From the NCBI RefSeq assembly GCF_026712205.1, contig NZ_JAPPUW010000005.1, forward strand, positions 205,009 to 269,008: 64,000 bases of DNA. The letters run 5' to 3'. The translations under genes were made by a program, and so were the position numbers. The notes under the pieces are model-generated. The model saw only the letters and a program-made list of their open reading frames with translations, was not told the origin of the DNA and did not search any database. Below are positions 35,175 through 42,688 of this stretch, piece after piece (the stretch's first letter is position 1; each line of letters starts with the position of its first letter). The DNA comes from Pelomonas aquatica. Its GTDB lineage: Bacteria; Pseudomonadota; Gammaproteobacteria; Burkholderiales; Burkholderiaceae_C.

Positions 35175-36259
35175 ACGAGCTGCTGCTCCCGCTCGGCCAG
35201 GTCGCCGCCATCGGCGGCGCGGTCGCCCTCGGCCCGCTGATCTGGTGGCGCCAGCGCTCGCACGCGGCCACGCCCACCGGCCGGCTGCGCGCGCTGACGC
35301 TGCTGGCCCTGTTCCTGACCTTCGACCTCATCGTCTTCGGCGCCTTCACGCGCCTGACCGATTCCGGCCTGGGCTGCCCCGACTGGCCCGGCTGCTACGC
35401 CGCCGCCAGCCCGGTCGGCGCGCATGCCCATATCGAGGCCGCGCAGGCGGCCATGCCCACCGGCCCGGTGACGCACGGCAAGGCCTGGATCGAGATGCTG
35501 CACCGCTACCTCGCCAGCGCCGTGGGCCTGCTCATCGTCGTGATGACCGCGCTGAGCTGGCGGCTCAGGCGCCAGGCCGGCGAAGCGGCGCCGTCGCCGT
35601 GGTGGCCGACGCTGACGCTGGCCTGGGTCTGCGTGCAGGGGGCCTTCGGCGCGCTGACCGTCACGATGAAGCTCTTCCCCGCCATCGTCACGCTGCACCT
35701 GCTGTTCGGCCTGGGCCTGATGATGCTGCTGGCCTGGCAGCGCGAGGCCTACGAGCCGCGGCCGCTGGCGCTGCCCGCCGCGCTGCGCCTGGCCGTGGCG
35801 GCCTTCCTCGTGCTGGCGCTGCTGCAGGTGGCGCTGGGCGGCTGGGTCAGCACCAACTACGCGGTGCTGGCCTGCGACGAATTCCCCAGCTGCCACGGCG
35901 GCCAGTGGTGGCCCCATCTGGACTTCGGCCAGGGCTTCCAGCTCTGGCGCGGGCTCGGCCAGCGTGCCGACGGCGGCTGGCTCGGCTTCGAGGCGCTGGC
36001 GGCCATCCACATGGCCCACCGCCTCGGCGCCGCGGCCGTCTTCGCGGCCCTGCTCGCGCTGGCCTGGTCGCTGCGCGCACATGCGCCAGGCTGGTCCAGG
36101 GCCTTGCTCGCGGCGGGCGGCTGGCAGCTCGCCTCGGGCTTGTCCAACGTCGTGCTCGACTGGCCCATCGTCGCCGCCCTGGCCCACACCGCAGGCGCCG
36201 CCGTGCTGCTGGCCTTGCTCACCACCTTGTTCGCACGGGCCTGCCGCGCCCCCTCATGA
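35171..36259 (+). CDS. ctaA: Heme A synthase CtaA (COX15)
   Basis: CtaA oxidises the heme O methyl group to the formyl group of heme A. The 362-aa polytopic protein (eight predicted helices) has [40 protein letters not shown] (heme-ligand His), [15 protein letters not shown] and [20 protein letters not shown] (second His set). It overlaps the preceding SCO-like gene by ATGA and the following ctaB by ATGA, so SCO-like, ctaA, ctaB and sco form one tightly coupled unit. Confidence 0.95.
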   Translation: MNELLLPLGQVAAIGGAVALGPLIWWRQRSHAATPTGRLRALTLLALFLTFDLIVFGAFTRLTDSGLGCPDWPGCYAAASPVGAHAHIEAAQAAMPTGPVTHGKAWIEMLHRYLASAVGLLIVVMTALSWRLRRQAGEAAPSPWWPTLTLAWVCVQGAFGALTVTMKLFPAIVTLHLLFGLGLMMLLAWQREAYEPRPLALPAALRLAVAAFLVLALLQVALGGWVSTNYAVLACDEFPSCHGGQWWPHLDFGQGFQLWRGLGQRADGGWLGFEALAAIHMAHRLGAAAVFAALLALAWSLRAHAPGWSRALLAAGGWQLASGLSNVVLDWPIVAALAHTAGAAVLLALLTTLFARACRAPS

Positions 36260-37167
36260 CCATGGCTTCCACGTCCACCGCCGGTGCCCTCGTGCACAGC
36301 CCGCGCTGGCAGCAGTTCTACCAGCTGACCAAGCCGCGCGTCGTCCAGCTCATCGTCTTCTGCGCGGCCATCGGCATGGCCCTGGCCGTGCCCGGCCTGC
36401 CGTCGCTGCAGCAGGCGCTGACCATGCTCGCGGCCATCGCCGGCATCTGGCTCGTCGCCGGCGCCGCCGCGGCCTTCAACTGCCTCATCGAGGACGGCAT
36501 CGACGCGCGCATGAAGCGCACCGCCTGGCGCGCCACCGCCAAGGGCGAGCTCAGCCGCCCGCAGACCCTGGCCTTCTCGGCGCTGCTGTGCGGCATCGGC
36601 ATGGCCATCCTGGGCGTCTGCGTGAACCTGCTGACGATGTGGCTGACCTTCGCCACCTTCGTCGGCTATGCCGTCATCTACACCGTCATCCTGAAGCCGA
36701 TGACGCCGCAGAACATCGTCATCGGCGGCGCATCGGGCGCGATGCCGCCGGTGTTGGGCTGGGCCGCGATGCGCGGCGACCTCGGGCCCGAGGCCTGGCT
36801 GCTCTGCCTCATCATCTTCCTGTGGACGCCGCCGCACTTCTGGGCGCTGGCGCTCTACCGCGCCGAGGACTACGCCCGCGCCGGCCTGCCCATGCTGCCC
36901 GTCACCCACGGCAACGACTACACGCGGCTGCAGATCCTGCTCTACACCTGGGTGCTGTTCGCGGCCACGCTGCTGCCCTTCCTGACCGGCATGAGCGGCT
37001 GGTTCTACCTGGTCAGCGCCGTCGCGCTGGGCCTGGGCTTCTGCGGCTATGCCTTCCGGCTCTGGCGTGCCTACTCGGAGATGCTCGCGCGGCGGACCTT
37101 CTGGTTCTCCATCTGGCATCTGTCGCTGCTGTTCGCGGCCCTGTTGATCGACCATTACCTCCCATGA
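36256..37167 (+). CDS. ctaB: Protoheme IX farnesyltransferase CtaB (COX10, heme O synthase)
   Basis: CtaB attaches a farnesyl group to protoheme to make heme O, the CtaA substrate. The 303-aa membrane prenyltransferase (UbiA superfamily) has [20 protein letters not shown], the prenyl-diphosphate motif [20 protein letters not shown] (the usual NxxxDxxxD with the RT(A/R)xR segment), and [20 protein letters not shown] with [20 protein letters not shown]. It starts at ATG 36256, overlapping the ctaA stop; ATG 36262 is an alternative. The stop overlaps the sco start (ATGA). Confidence 0.96.
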   Translation: MTMASTSTAGALVHSPRWQQFYQLTKPRVVQLIVFCAAIGMALAVPGLPSLQQALTMLAAIAGIWLVAGAAAAFNCLIEDGIDARMKRTAWRATAKGELSRPQTLAFSALLCGIGMAILGVCVNLLTMWLTFATFVGYAVIYTVILKPMTPQNIVIGGASGAMPPVLGWAAMRGDLGPEAWLLCLIIFLWTPPHFWALALYRAEDYARAGLPMLPVTHGNDYTRLQILLYTWVLFAATLLPFLTGMSGWFYLVSAVALGLGFCGYAFRLWRAYSEMLARRTFWFSIWHLSLLFAALLIDHYLP

Positions 37168-37766
37168 ACACCCGCCGCCTCGCCCTTGCCGCGCTGACCG
37201 CGCTCGCCCTCGCCGGCTGCCAGAAGGCCGGCCCCGACAAGCCGGCCTTCAAGGGCATCGACCTGACCGGCGCCGAGTACGCCCGCACGCTGAACCTGAC
37301 CGACCAGGACGGCCGCGCCCGCTCGCTGGCCGATTTCAAGGGCAAGGTGCTGGTGGTCTTCTTCGGCTACACGCAATGCCCCGACGTCTGCCCGACGACG
37401 ATGGCCGAGGTGGCCGAGGTCAAGCGCAGCCTGGGCGCCGATGGCGACAAGGTGCAGGGCGTCTTCGTCACCATCGACCCCGAGCGCGACACGGCCGCGC
37501 TGCTGAAGGCCTATCTCGCCAGCTTCGACCCCGGCTTCGTCGGCCTGCGCGGCAGCGGGGAGCAGACCCAGGCCGCGGCCAAGGAGTTCAAGGTCTTCTA
37601 TGCCAAGGTGCCGGGCAAGACGCCCGAGACCTACACGATGGACCACACGGCCGCGAGCTACATCTTCGACACCGAGGGCCGCGTGCGCGTCTATGCGCGC
37701 TACGGTGCCGGCGCCCAGCCGCTGGCCGACGACATCAAGCTGCTCTTGGCGGAGACCAAAAAATGA
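37164..37766 (+). CDS. SCO1/SenC family copper chaperone lipoprotein
   Basis: SCO proteins metallate the CuA site of subunit II. The 200-aa product has a lipoprotein signal (LALAGC, lipid Cys19) and a thioredoxin-like domain with [15 protein letters not shown] (copper ligands Cys72 and Cys76) and [20 protein letters not shown] (ligand His161), so all three ligands are intact, unlike the SCO-like protein two genes upstream. It overlaps the ctaB stop by ATGA. The stop codon is the first part of a strong terminator hairpin. Confidence 0.95.
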   Translation: MNTRRLALAALTALALAGCQKAGPDKPAFKGIDLTGAEYARTLNLTDQDGRARSLADFKGKVLVVFFGYTQCPDVCPTTMAEVAEVKRSLGADGDKVQGVFVTIDPERDTAALLKAYLASFDPGFVGLRGSGEQTQAAAKEFKVFYAKVPGKTPETYTMDHTAASYIFDTEGRVRVYARYGAGAQPLADDIKLLLAETKK

Positions 37767-37795
37767 CAAAGGCCCCGTGAAGGGGCCTTTGTCTT
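37765..37795 (+). terminator. Terminator overlapping the sco stop codon
   Basis: GACAAAGGCCCC / GGGGCCTTTGTC makes a perfect 12-bp stem with loop GTGAA. The first bases of the stem belong to the sco TGA. The tail (TTCATCG) is only modestly T-rich, but the symmetric A/T ends suit bidirectional termination between sco and convergent rpoH. Confidence 0.8.
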
Positions 37796-37805
37796 CATCG
37801 CGCGA

Positions 37806-37880
37806 CTGCCGCGGAACCGGCTTTGCCGGGCCGCTGGCAGTGCCCCTTGAGGGGGCCGGCGTCAGCCGGTAGGGGGTGGG
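37806..37880. repeat. Palindromic intergenic element (copy E) between sco and rpoH
   Basis: CTGCCGCGG pairs with CCGCTGGCAG around an inner CCGGC-ttt-GCCGG hairpin, then GCCCCTTGAGGGGGC (37842-37856), the counterpart of the C-rich core in the other copies, then GCCGGC-gtca-GCCGGT. It ends at the rpoH stop. No flanking direct repeat is visible, and it lies between convergent genes. Confidence 0.6.
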
Positions 37881-38792
37881 CTACGCAGTCAGCGCCTTTT
37901 TCATCTTCTTCATCGCGGCCACCTCGATCTGGCGGATGCGCTCGGCCGACACGCCGTACTCGGCCGCCAGCTCGTGCAGCGTCATGCCGCCCGAGGCGTC
38001 GTCGTTCACCTTCAGCCAGCGCTCTTCGACGATGCGGCGGCTGCGCGGGTCCAGCACCTCCAGCGCGCGCTGGATGCCGTCGCCGGCCAGCGTGTCGCGT
38101 GAGCGGGCCTCGATGACGCGGGTCGGCTCGTGGCTTTCGTCGGCCAGGTAGGCGATGGGGGCGAAGCTCTCGCCGTCGTCGTCGGTCTGCGGCTCCAGGG
38201 CCACGTCGCCGCCCGACATGCGGGTCTCCATCTCCAGCACTTCCTCGCGCTTCACGTTCAGCGTGCTGGCGACGTGGGCGACCTCGGCCTCGGTCAGCGT
38301 GTTGCGGTGCGTCGCCGCGTCGTCCTGGCCGGCCTTGAGCTGGTGCTTCATCGAGCGCAGGTTGAAGAACAGCTTGCGCTGGGCCTTGGTCGTCGCGACC
38401 TTGACCATGCGCCAGTTCTTCAGGATGTACTCGTGGATCTCGGCCTTGATCCAGTGCATCGCGTAGCTGACCAGGCGCACGCCCTGGTCCGGGTCGAAGC
38501 GCTTGACGGCCTTCATCAGGCCGACATTGCCTTCCTGGATCAGGTCGCCCTGGGGCAGGCCATAGCCGACATACTGGCGCGAGATGGACACGACCAGGCG
38601 CAGATGCGACAGCACCATGCGGCCGGCGGCTTCCAGGTCGCCGTGCTCGCGCAGGCGGCGCGCGGCCGAGCTTTCCTCCTCCGCGGTCAGCAGCGGCAGG
38701 CGGTTGACGGCGGAGATGTAGGCGTCCAGATTGCCCAGCGAGGGCACGAGGGCCCAGGGGTCGCGGATGGCAATGGCGGAAGAGGCAGACAT
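37881..38792 (-). CDS. rpoH: RNA polymerase heat-shock sigma factor (sigma-32)
   Basis: This 303-aa sigma-70-family factor directs heat-shock transcription. It has region 1.2/2 (LDAYISAVNRLPLLTAEEES, HLRLVVSISRQYVGYGLPQG, LIQEGNVGLMKAVKRFDPDQ), the RpoH-box-like region (KATTKAQRKLFFNLRSMK type, here VATTKAQRKLFFNLRSMK) and region 4 (LHELAAEYGVSAERIRQIEV). The ATG at 38792 (MSASSAIAIRDPW) is preferred over an upstream in-frame start. A perfect CIRCE operator lies 51 bp upstream, implying HrcA repression. It is transcribed toward the sco terminator. Confidence 0.95.
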   Translation of the reverse strand: MSASSAIAIRDPWALVPSLGNLDAYISAVNRLPLLTAEEESSAARRLREHGDLEAAGRMVLSHLRLVVSISRQYVGYGLPQGDLIQEGNVGLMKAVKRFDPDQGVRLVSYAMHWIKAEIHEYILKNWRMVKVATTKAQRKLFFNLRSMKHQLKAGQDDAATHRNTLTEAEVAHVASTLNVKREEVLEMETRMSGGDVALEPQTDDDGESFAPIAYLADESHEPTRVIEARSRDTLAGDGIQRALEVLDPRSRRIVEERWLKVNDDASGGMTLHELAAEYGVSAERIRQIEVAAMKKMKKALTA

Positions 38793-38842
38793 CGTGTCGA
38801 ATCCTTCGAAACCGCCGCGTGGATTGCAGCGGTGACGAGATA

Positions 38843-38869
38843 TTAGCACTCTGCTTTATAGAGTGCTAA
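38843..38869. promoter_or_regulatory. CIRCE operator (HrcA-binding site) upstream of rpoH
   Basis: TTAGCACTC, 9-bp spacer (38852-38860), GAGTGCTAA: an exact match to the 9-9-9 CIRCE consensus. On the rpoH strand the spacer begins TATAAA, a likely -10 element, so HrcA binding would block the promoter. A single half-site-like GACTGCTAA (8/9) lies at 38923-38931. Confidence 0.93.
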
Positions 38870-38958
38870 ACCTCTTCGACCCAGGGCAGGAATACAGTGT
38901 TTCAGCGGATGCAATAGTTGGCGACTGCTAACTTCAGGCCGCCGCGTCGGCGGATTCG

Positions 38959-39459
38959 TCAGTCGACGAGGCCGAAATCCGGGCTTTTGATCATGGCCTC
39001 GATGTCGAGCAGGATCAGCATGCGGTCGCCGATCTTGCCCAGGCCGGTGATGAAGCGGGCGTCCAAGGCCGCCGGCACCTCGGGGCGGGGCTTGATCTCC
39101 TCGGCGCTCAGTTCCAGCACGTCGGACACCGAGTCCACGACGATACCCACCACGCGGCCGGCCACGTTCAGCACGACGACAACGGTGAAGGCGTTGTACT
39201 CGCCGGCCTGGCCGAGGCGCAGGCGCAGGTCCAGGATGGGCACGATGACGCCGCGCAGATTGACGACGCCCTTGACGAAGGCCGGCGCGTTGGCGACGCG
39301 GGTGGGCGCCTCATAGGAGCGGATTTCCTGCACGCGCAGGATGTCCAGGCCGTATTCCTCCTCGCCGATGCGGAAGGTCAGGAACTGGCGGGCATCGGTG
39401 CGGGCCAGGGCCTGCACGGCCTGGGCGCCGGGGCTGGGAACGAGGTCGGTGGAGCTCAT
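38959..39459 (-). CDS. cheW: Chemotaxis protein CheW (paralogue 1)
   Basis: CheW couples receptors to CheA. This 166-aa protein has [50 protein letters not shown] and [20 protein letters not shown], a full CheW domain. It is strongly similar to the cheW at 61809-62336, so it is a paralogue. It is not beside cheA or a receptor but 28 bp after the MASE1 hybrid kinase gene on the same strand, probably the last gene of that run. A promoter-containing 109-bp gap separates it from the rpoH operator. Confidence 0.95.
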   Translation of the reverse strand: MSSTDLVPSPGAQAVQALARTDARQFLTFRIGEEEYGLDILRVQEIRSYEAPTRVANAPAFVKGVVNLRGVIVPILDLRLRLGQAGEYNAFTVVVVLNVAGRVVGIVVDSVSDVLELSAEEIKPRPEVPAALDARFITGLGKIGDRMLILLDIEAMIKSPDFGLVD

Positions 39460-39487
39460 CGGGCGCTGCGCGTGGGGAAGGGAGCGC

Positions 39488-42400
39488 TCATTCTGCCCGC
39501 TCCGCAGGGGCGGACAGCGCCAACAATTCGTCGACCAGGGCCAGCAGTTCGTGCACGTCCAGCGGCTTGGTCAGGTAGTGCCGGGCGCCCGCCGTGCGGG
39601 CCAGCGCGATCTGTTCCGGCTGGGCATTGGCCGAGACGACGATGACGGGCGGCGGCGTGCGGCCCAGCTCGCGCAGCCGGCCGAGCACGGTCAGGCCGTC
39701 GCCGTCGGGCAGCTGCCAGTCGAGCAGCAGCAGCGCCGGCGGCCGCTGCCGCAGCGCGCGCAGGCCGGCCTCGGCCGTCGTCGCGACCTCCAGCTCCAGC
39801 CCCGGGCGCTGATCGAGGATGCCGCGCATGACCTCGGCGTTCAGCGGGTTGTCCTCGATGTAGAGCAGGCGCCGGTGCGGGCCGCTGCGGGGCGCGGCGG
39901 GTTCGTCCGGCTGGCCCTGGCCGGCGGCCGGCATGGCGCTGCCCGCGGCCGGCAGCCTCAGCACGAAGCAGGCACCCTGGGCCTGGCCCGCCGCCGGCGG
40001 GTCGGCGCGCAGGCTGCCGCCCATCATCTCGGCCAGGCGCAGGCTGATGACCAGGCCGATGCCGGTGCCCGGCAGGCCGCTGCGCTCGCGGCCCAGGCGG
40101 TTGAAGGGCTGGAAGAGGGCGGCGCGCTGCACCTCGCTGAGGCCCAGGCCGGTGTCGCGCACGGCGATCTCGACCCAGCCGGGCTCGGGCGCGCCGGCCT
40201 CGATGCCGATGCTGCCGCCGGGGCGGTTGTACTTGACGGCGTTGCTGAGCAGATTGGTCAGGATCTGCGTGACCCGCGTGGCGTCGCCCAGCAGGCGCAC
40301 GGCGCCCGGGTCGATGCGCTGGCTGATGGCCAGGCCGCGCTCGGTCGCGCTGTGCTGCACCAGGGCCAGCGCGCGGGCAAGCAGCGGCGGCAGCTCCAGC
40401 ACGGCCGGCTCCAGGCGCAGCGAGCCGGCCTCGATGCGCGACAGGTCCAGCGTGTCGTTGATCATCTCCAGCAGATGCCAGCCGGCCTGCGCGATCTGCT
40501 GGGCCCGGCCGCGCTGGGCCGGCGCGAGCGGCTCGGCCGCGTCCATCTGCATCAGCTGCGTGAAGCCGAGGATGGCGTTCATCGGCGTGCGCAGCTCATG
40601 GCTCATGCGCGACAGGAACTCGTTCTTGGCCTGGTTGGCGGCCTCGGCGGCCTCGCGGGCGCGGTCCAGCTCCTCGATGCGCAGCTGGTCGGTGATGTCC
40701 TCGACGACGCCGACCAGCCGGTGCGGCCGGCCGTCGGCGCCGCGCAGCAGGCTGACGAGCACGCGGGCGTGGGTGATGCCGCCGTCGAGCCGGACGTAGC
40801 GCTTGTTGCGGCGGTAGAAGGGGATCTCGCCACGCAGCATCCGGCTGGCCAGGCGGATGTCCTCGCGGCGGTCGTCCTCGTGGGTCACGTCGATGGAGCG
40901 TCGCCCGAGCAGCGTCTCGGCCGGGTAGCCGACGAGCTTGCAGAAATGGGTGTTGACCTCCTGGAAGCTGCCGTGCAGGTCGGTGAAGGCGATGCCGATG
41001 GGCGCCGTCTCGAAGATGCTGCGAAAGCGCTGCTCGCTCTGGCGCAGCGCCTGCTCGCCCAGCGTGCGGTTGCCGATCTCGCGTTCCAGCGCCGCGGTGC
41101 GCTCGCGGACCAGGGCTTCGACATGCTGGGTGCGCCCCGACATCAGCAGCAGCAGCGCGCCGACCATGGCCGTGGCCATCAGGCCCACCAGCGCGAAGGC
41201 CCAGCTGCGGCCGGGCGCCTGCACGAAGCCCGGCAGGTCGTAGATGCGCACCTCCCAGTGCCGGCCGCCGAACTCCAGCGGCAATCTGACGAGGGGCAGG
41301 ACGGCGTCCTCGCTGCGCTGCACGGCCTCGCAACCCGGCGGCCCGCCCAGGCGCCGGTAGGCGGCGCCGGGTTCCAGGTCGATCAGGCAGGCGCCCAGGT
41401 GCTCGGGCCAGCTCACGGCCAGGCGCGACAGCAGCAGGTCGGGTCGCAGCGTCGCGAAGACGACGCCGCTCAGTGCCTGCTCGCCCGGCACGGCATTGCC
41501 CCGGTAGAGCGGCTGGTAGAGGACGACGCCGACCGCGCCCTCCTTGTCCTGCGACAGCTGGAAGCCCGCCGACGCGGCCGGCCGGCCCCGGGCCGCAGCC
41601 TGCGCGATGGCCGCGCGCGCGCCGGGGATGGTGCGCACGTTCACGCCCAGCGCGCCGAGGTTGCGCGACAGCGGCTCGACGAGGCGGATGGCCATCATGT
41701 CCTCGTCGGGCGGGACGCTCAGGTCACCGGCGCGGCCGCGGTCGCGCGCCTGGAAGCCGCCGGGGAAGCCGTCGGCGGCGGCCGCGGCGTTGAAGCGCTC
41801 GACGTCGGCGCGCGCGACGCGCAGCGTCAGCCCCAGCGCCAGCAGCGGGCTGTCCTCGGTCAGGAAGCCGCGCGTCGCGCGGGCGAACTCCTCGCGCGTG
41901 GGCAGGGCTTTTAGCTTGACGAGGCCGTGCACGGCCTCCAGCGTCAGCAGCGGCTCGCGCAGCCGGTCGGCCAGGTCCTGGGCCGCGCTGCCCGCATCGC
42001 GCGTGAAGTCGGCGCGGTTGCGCTGGCGGTCCCATTCCATCGTCACGGCCACGCCCAGGGCGACGAGCAGCGTCGTCAGCAGCATCGGCAGGCCGACGCT
42101 GAAGCGGCGCGGGCTCCAGGCCGAGCGCGGCCGGCCGATCAGCGCCAGCGTGATCGGCGTCGCGATCAGCACGCCCATCAGGTCGCCGGTCCACCACACC
42201 GTCCAGACCAGGCCCATCTGCGCCTTCGCGACGACGTCCGTGGCCATCAGCGCCAGCGTCGCGCAGCTCGGGCTGACGAGGCCGGCCAGGGCTGCGGCGC
42301 CCAGGTAGCTGCCGACCTCGCGCGCCGTGCCCAGCAGCAGGGGCCGGCCGCACCAGCGCCGCATCAGCAGCGTGCCGGCCGCCGCCTGGGCCGCCGCCCC

Positions 42401-42688
42401 GCAGCCGATGCTCAGGGCCAGCGGCAGCACGGCTGGGCCCAGGTCGGCCATCGTCGTCGCCTGCACGATGAAGGAACCCAGGGCCACGGCCGGCAGATGG
42501 CGCAGGCCCAGCACCAGCAGCACGGCCAGGCCCCAGCCCGCGGCCGGGTAGATGGGCGCCACCTGGTAGGGCGGCAGCACCATCAGCAGGCCCAGCCGGC
42601 CCAGCAGGTAGTAGACGACGGTGATGCCGGCCGACAGCGCCAGGTAGCGACCGACGTCGCGGGCCGACACCGCGGCTGCCGTCTTCAT
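39488..42688 (-). CDS. MASE1-CHASE-PAS hybrid sensor histidine kinase
   Basis: This 1066-aa membrane kinase has an N-terminal MASE1 multi-helix sensor (about 10-225; includes YYLLGRLGLLMVLPPYQVAP and WWTGDLMGVLIATPITLALI), a CHASE-like extracytoplasmic domain (about 240-430), another membrane helix near 500, PAS (about 548-660; RFRSIFETAPIGIAFTDLHG), HisKA with His about 694 (MSHELRTPMNAILGF), HATPase (GTGIGLVISLRLAEMMGG) and a C-terminal receiver with Asp about 989 (LLDWQLPDGDG). No Hpt or output domain is present. It overlaps the permease gene by ATGA and precedes cheW. The ligand is unknown. Confidence 0.9.
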   Translation of the reverse strand: MKTAAAVSARDVGRYLALSAGITVVYYLLGRLGLLMVLPPYQVAPIYPAAGWGLAVLLVLGLRHLPAVALGSFIVQATTMADLGPAVLPLALSIGCGAAAQAAAGTLLMRRWCGRPLLLGTAREVGSYLGAAALAGLVSPSCATLALMATDVVAKAQMGLVWTVWWTGDLMGVLIATPITLALIGRPRSAWSPRRFSVGLPMLLTTLLVALGVAVTMEWDRQRNRADFTRDAGSAAQDLADRLREPLLTLEAVHGLVKLKALPTREEFARATRGFLTEDSPLLALGLTLRVARADVERFNAAAAADGFPGGFQARDRGRAGDLSVPPDEDMMAIRLVEPLSRNLGALGVNVRTIPGARAAIAQAAARGRPAASAGFQLSQDKEGAVGVVLYQPLYRGNAVPGEQALSGVVFATLRPDLLLSRLAVSWPEHLGACLIDLEPGAAYRRLGGPPGCEAVQRSEDAVLPLVRLPLEFGGRHWEVRIYDLPGFVQAPGRSWAFALVGLMATAMVGALLLLMSGRTQHVEALVRERTAALEREIGNRTLGEQALRQSEQRFRSIFETAPIGIAFTDLHGSFQEVNTHFCKLVGYPAETLLGRRSIDVTHEDDRREDIRLASRMLRGEIPFYRRNKRYVRLDGGITHARVLVSLLRGADGRPHRLVGVVEDITDQLRIEELDRAREAAEAANQAKNEFLSRMSHELRTPMNAILGFTQLMQMDAAEPLAPAQRGRAQQIAQAGWHLLEMINDTLDLSRIEAGSLRLEPAVLELPPLLARALALVQHSATERGLAISQRIDPGAVRLLGDATRVTQILTNLLSNAVKYNRPGGSIGIEAGAPEPGWVEIAVRDTGLGLSEVQRAALFQPFNRLGRERSGLPGTGIGLVISLRLAEMMGGSLRADPPAAGQAQGACFVLRLPAAGSAMPAAGQGQPDEPAAPRSGPHRRLLYIEDNPLNAEVMRGILDQRPGLELEVATTAEAGLRALRQRPPALLLLDWQLPDGDGLTVLGRLRELGRTPPPVIVVSANAQPEQIALARTAGARHYLTKPLDVHELLALVDELLALSAPAERAE

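Noticed and set aside
38870..38958. Sigma-32-type promoter (CTTGAA / CCCCAT) upstream of rpoH
   Set aside because: No match to either hexamer with acceptable spacing; the CIRCE with TATAAA is the better-supported control element.
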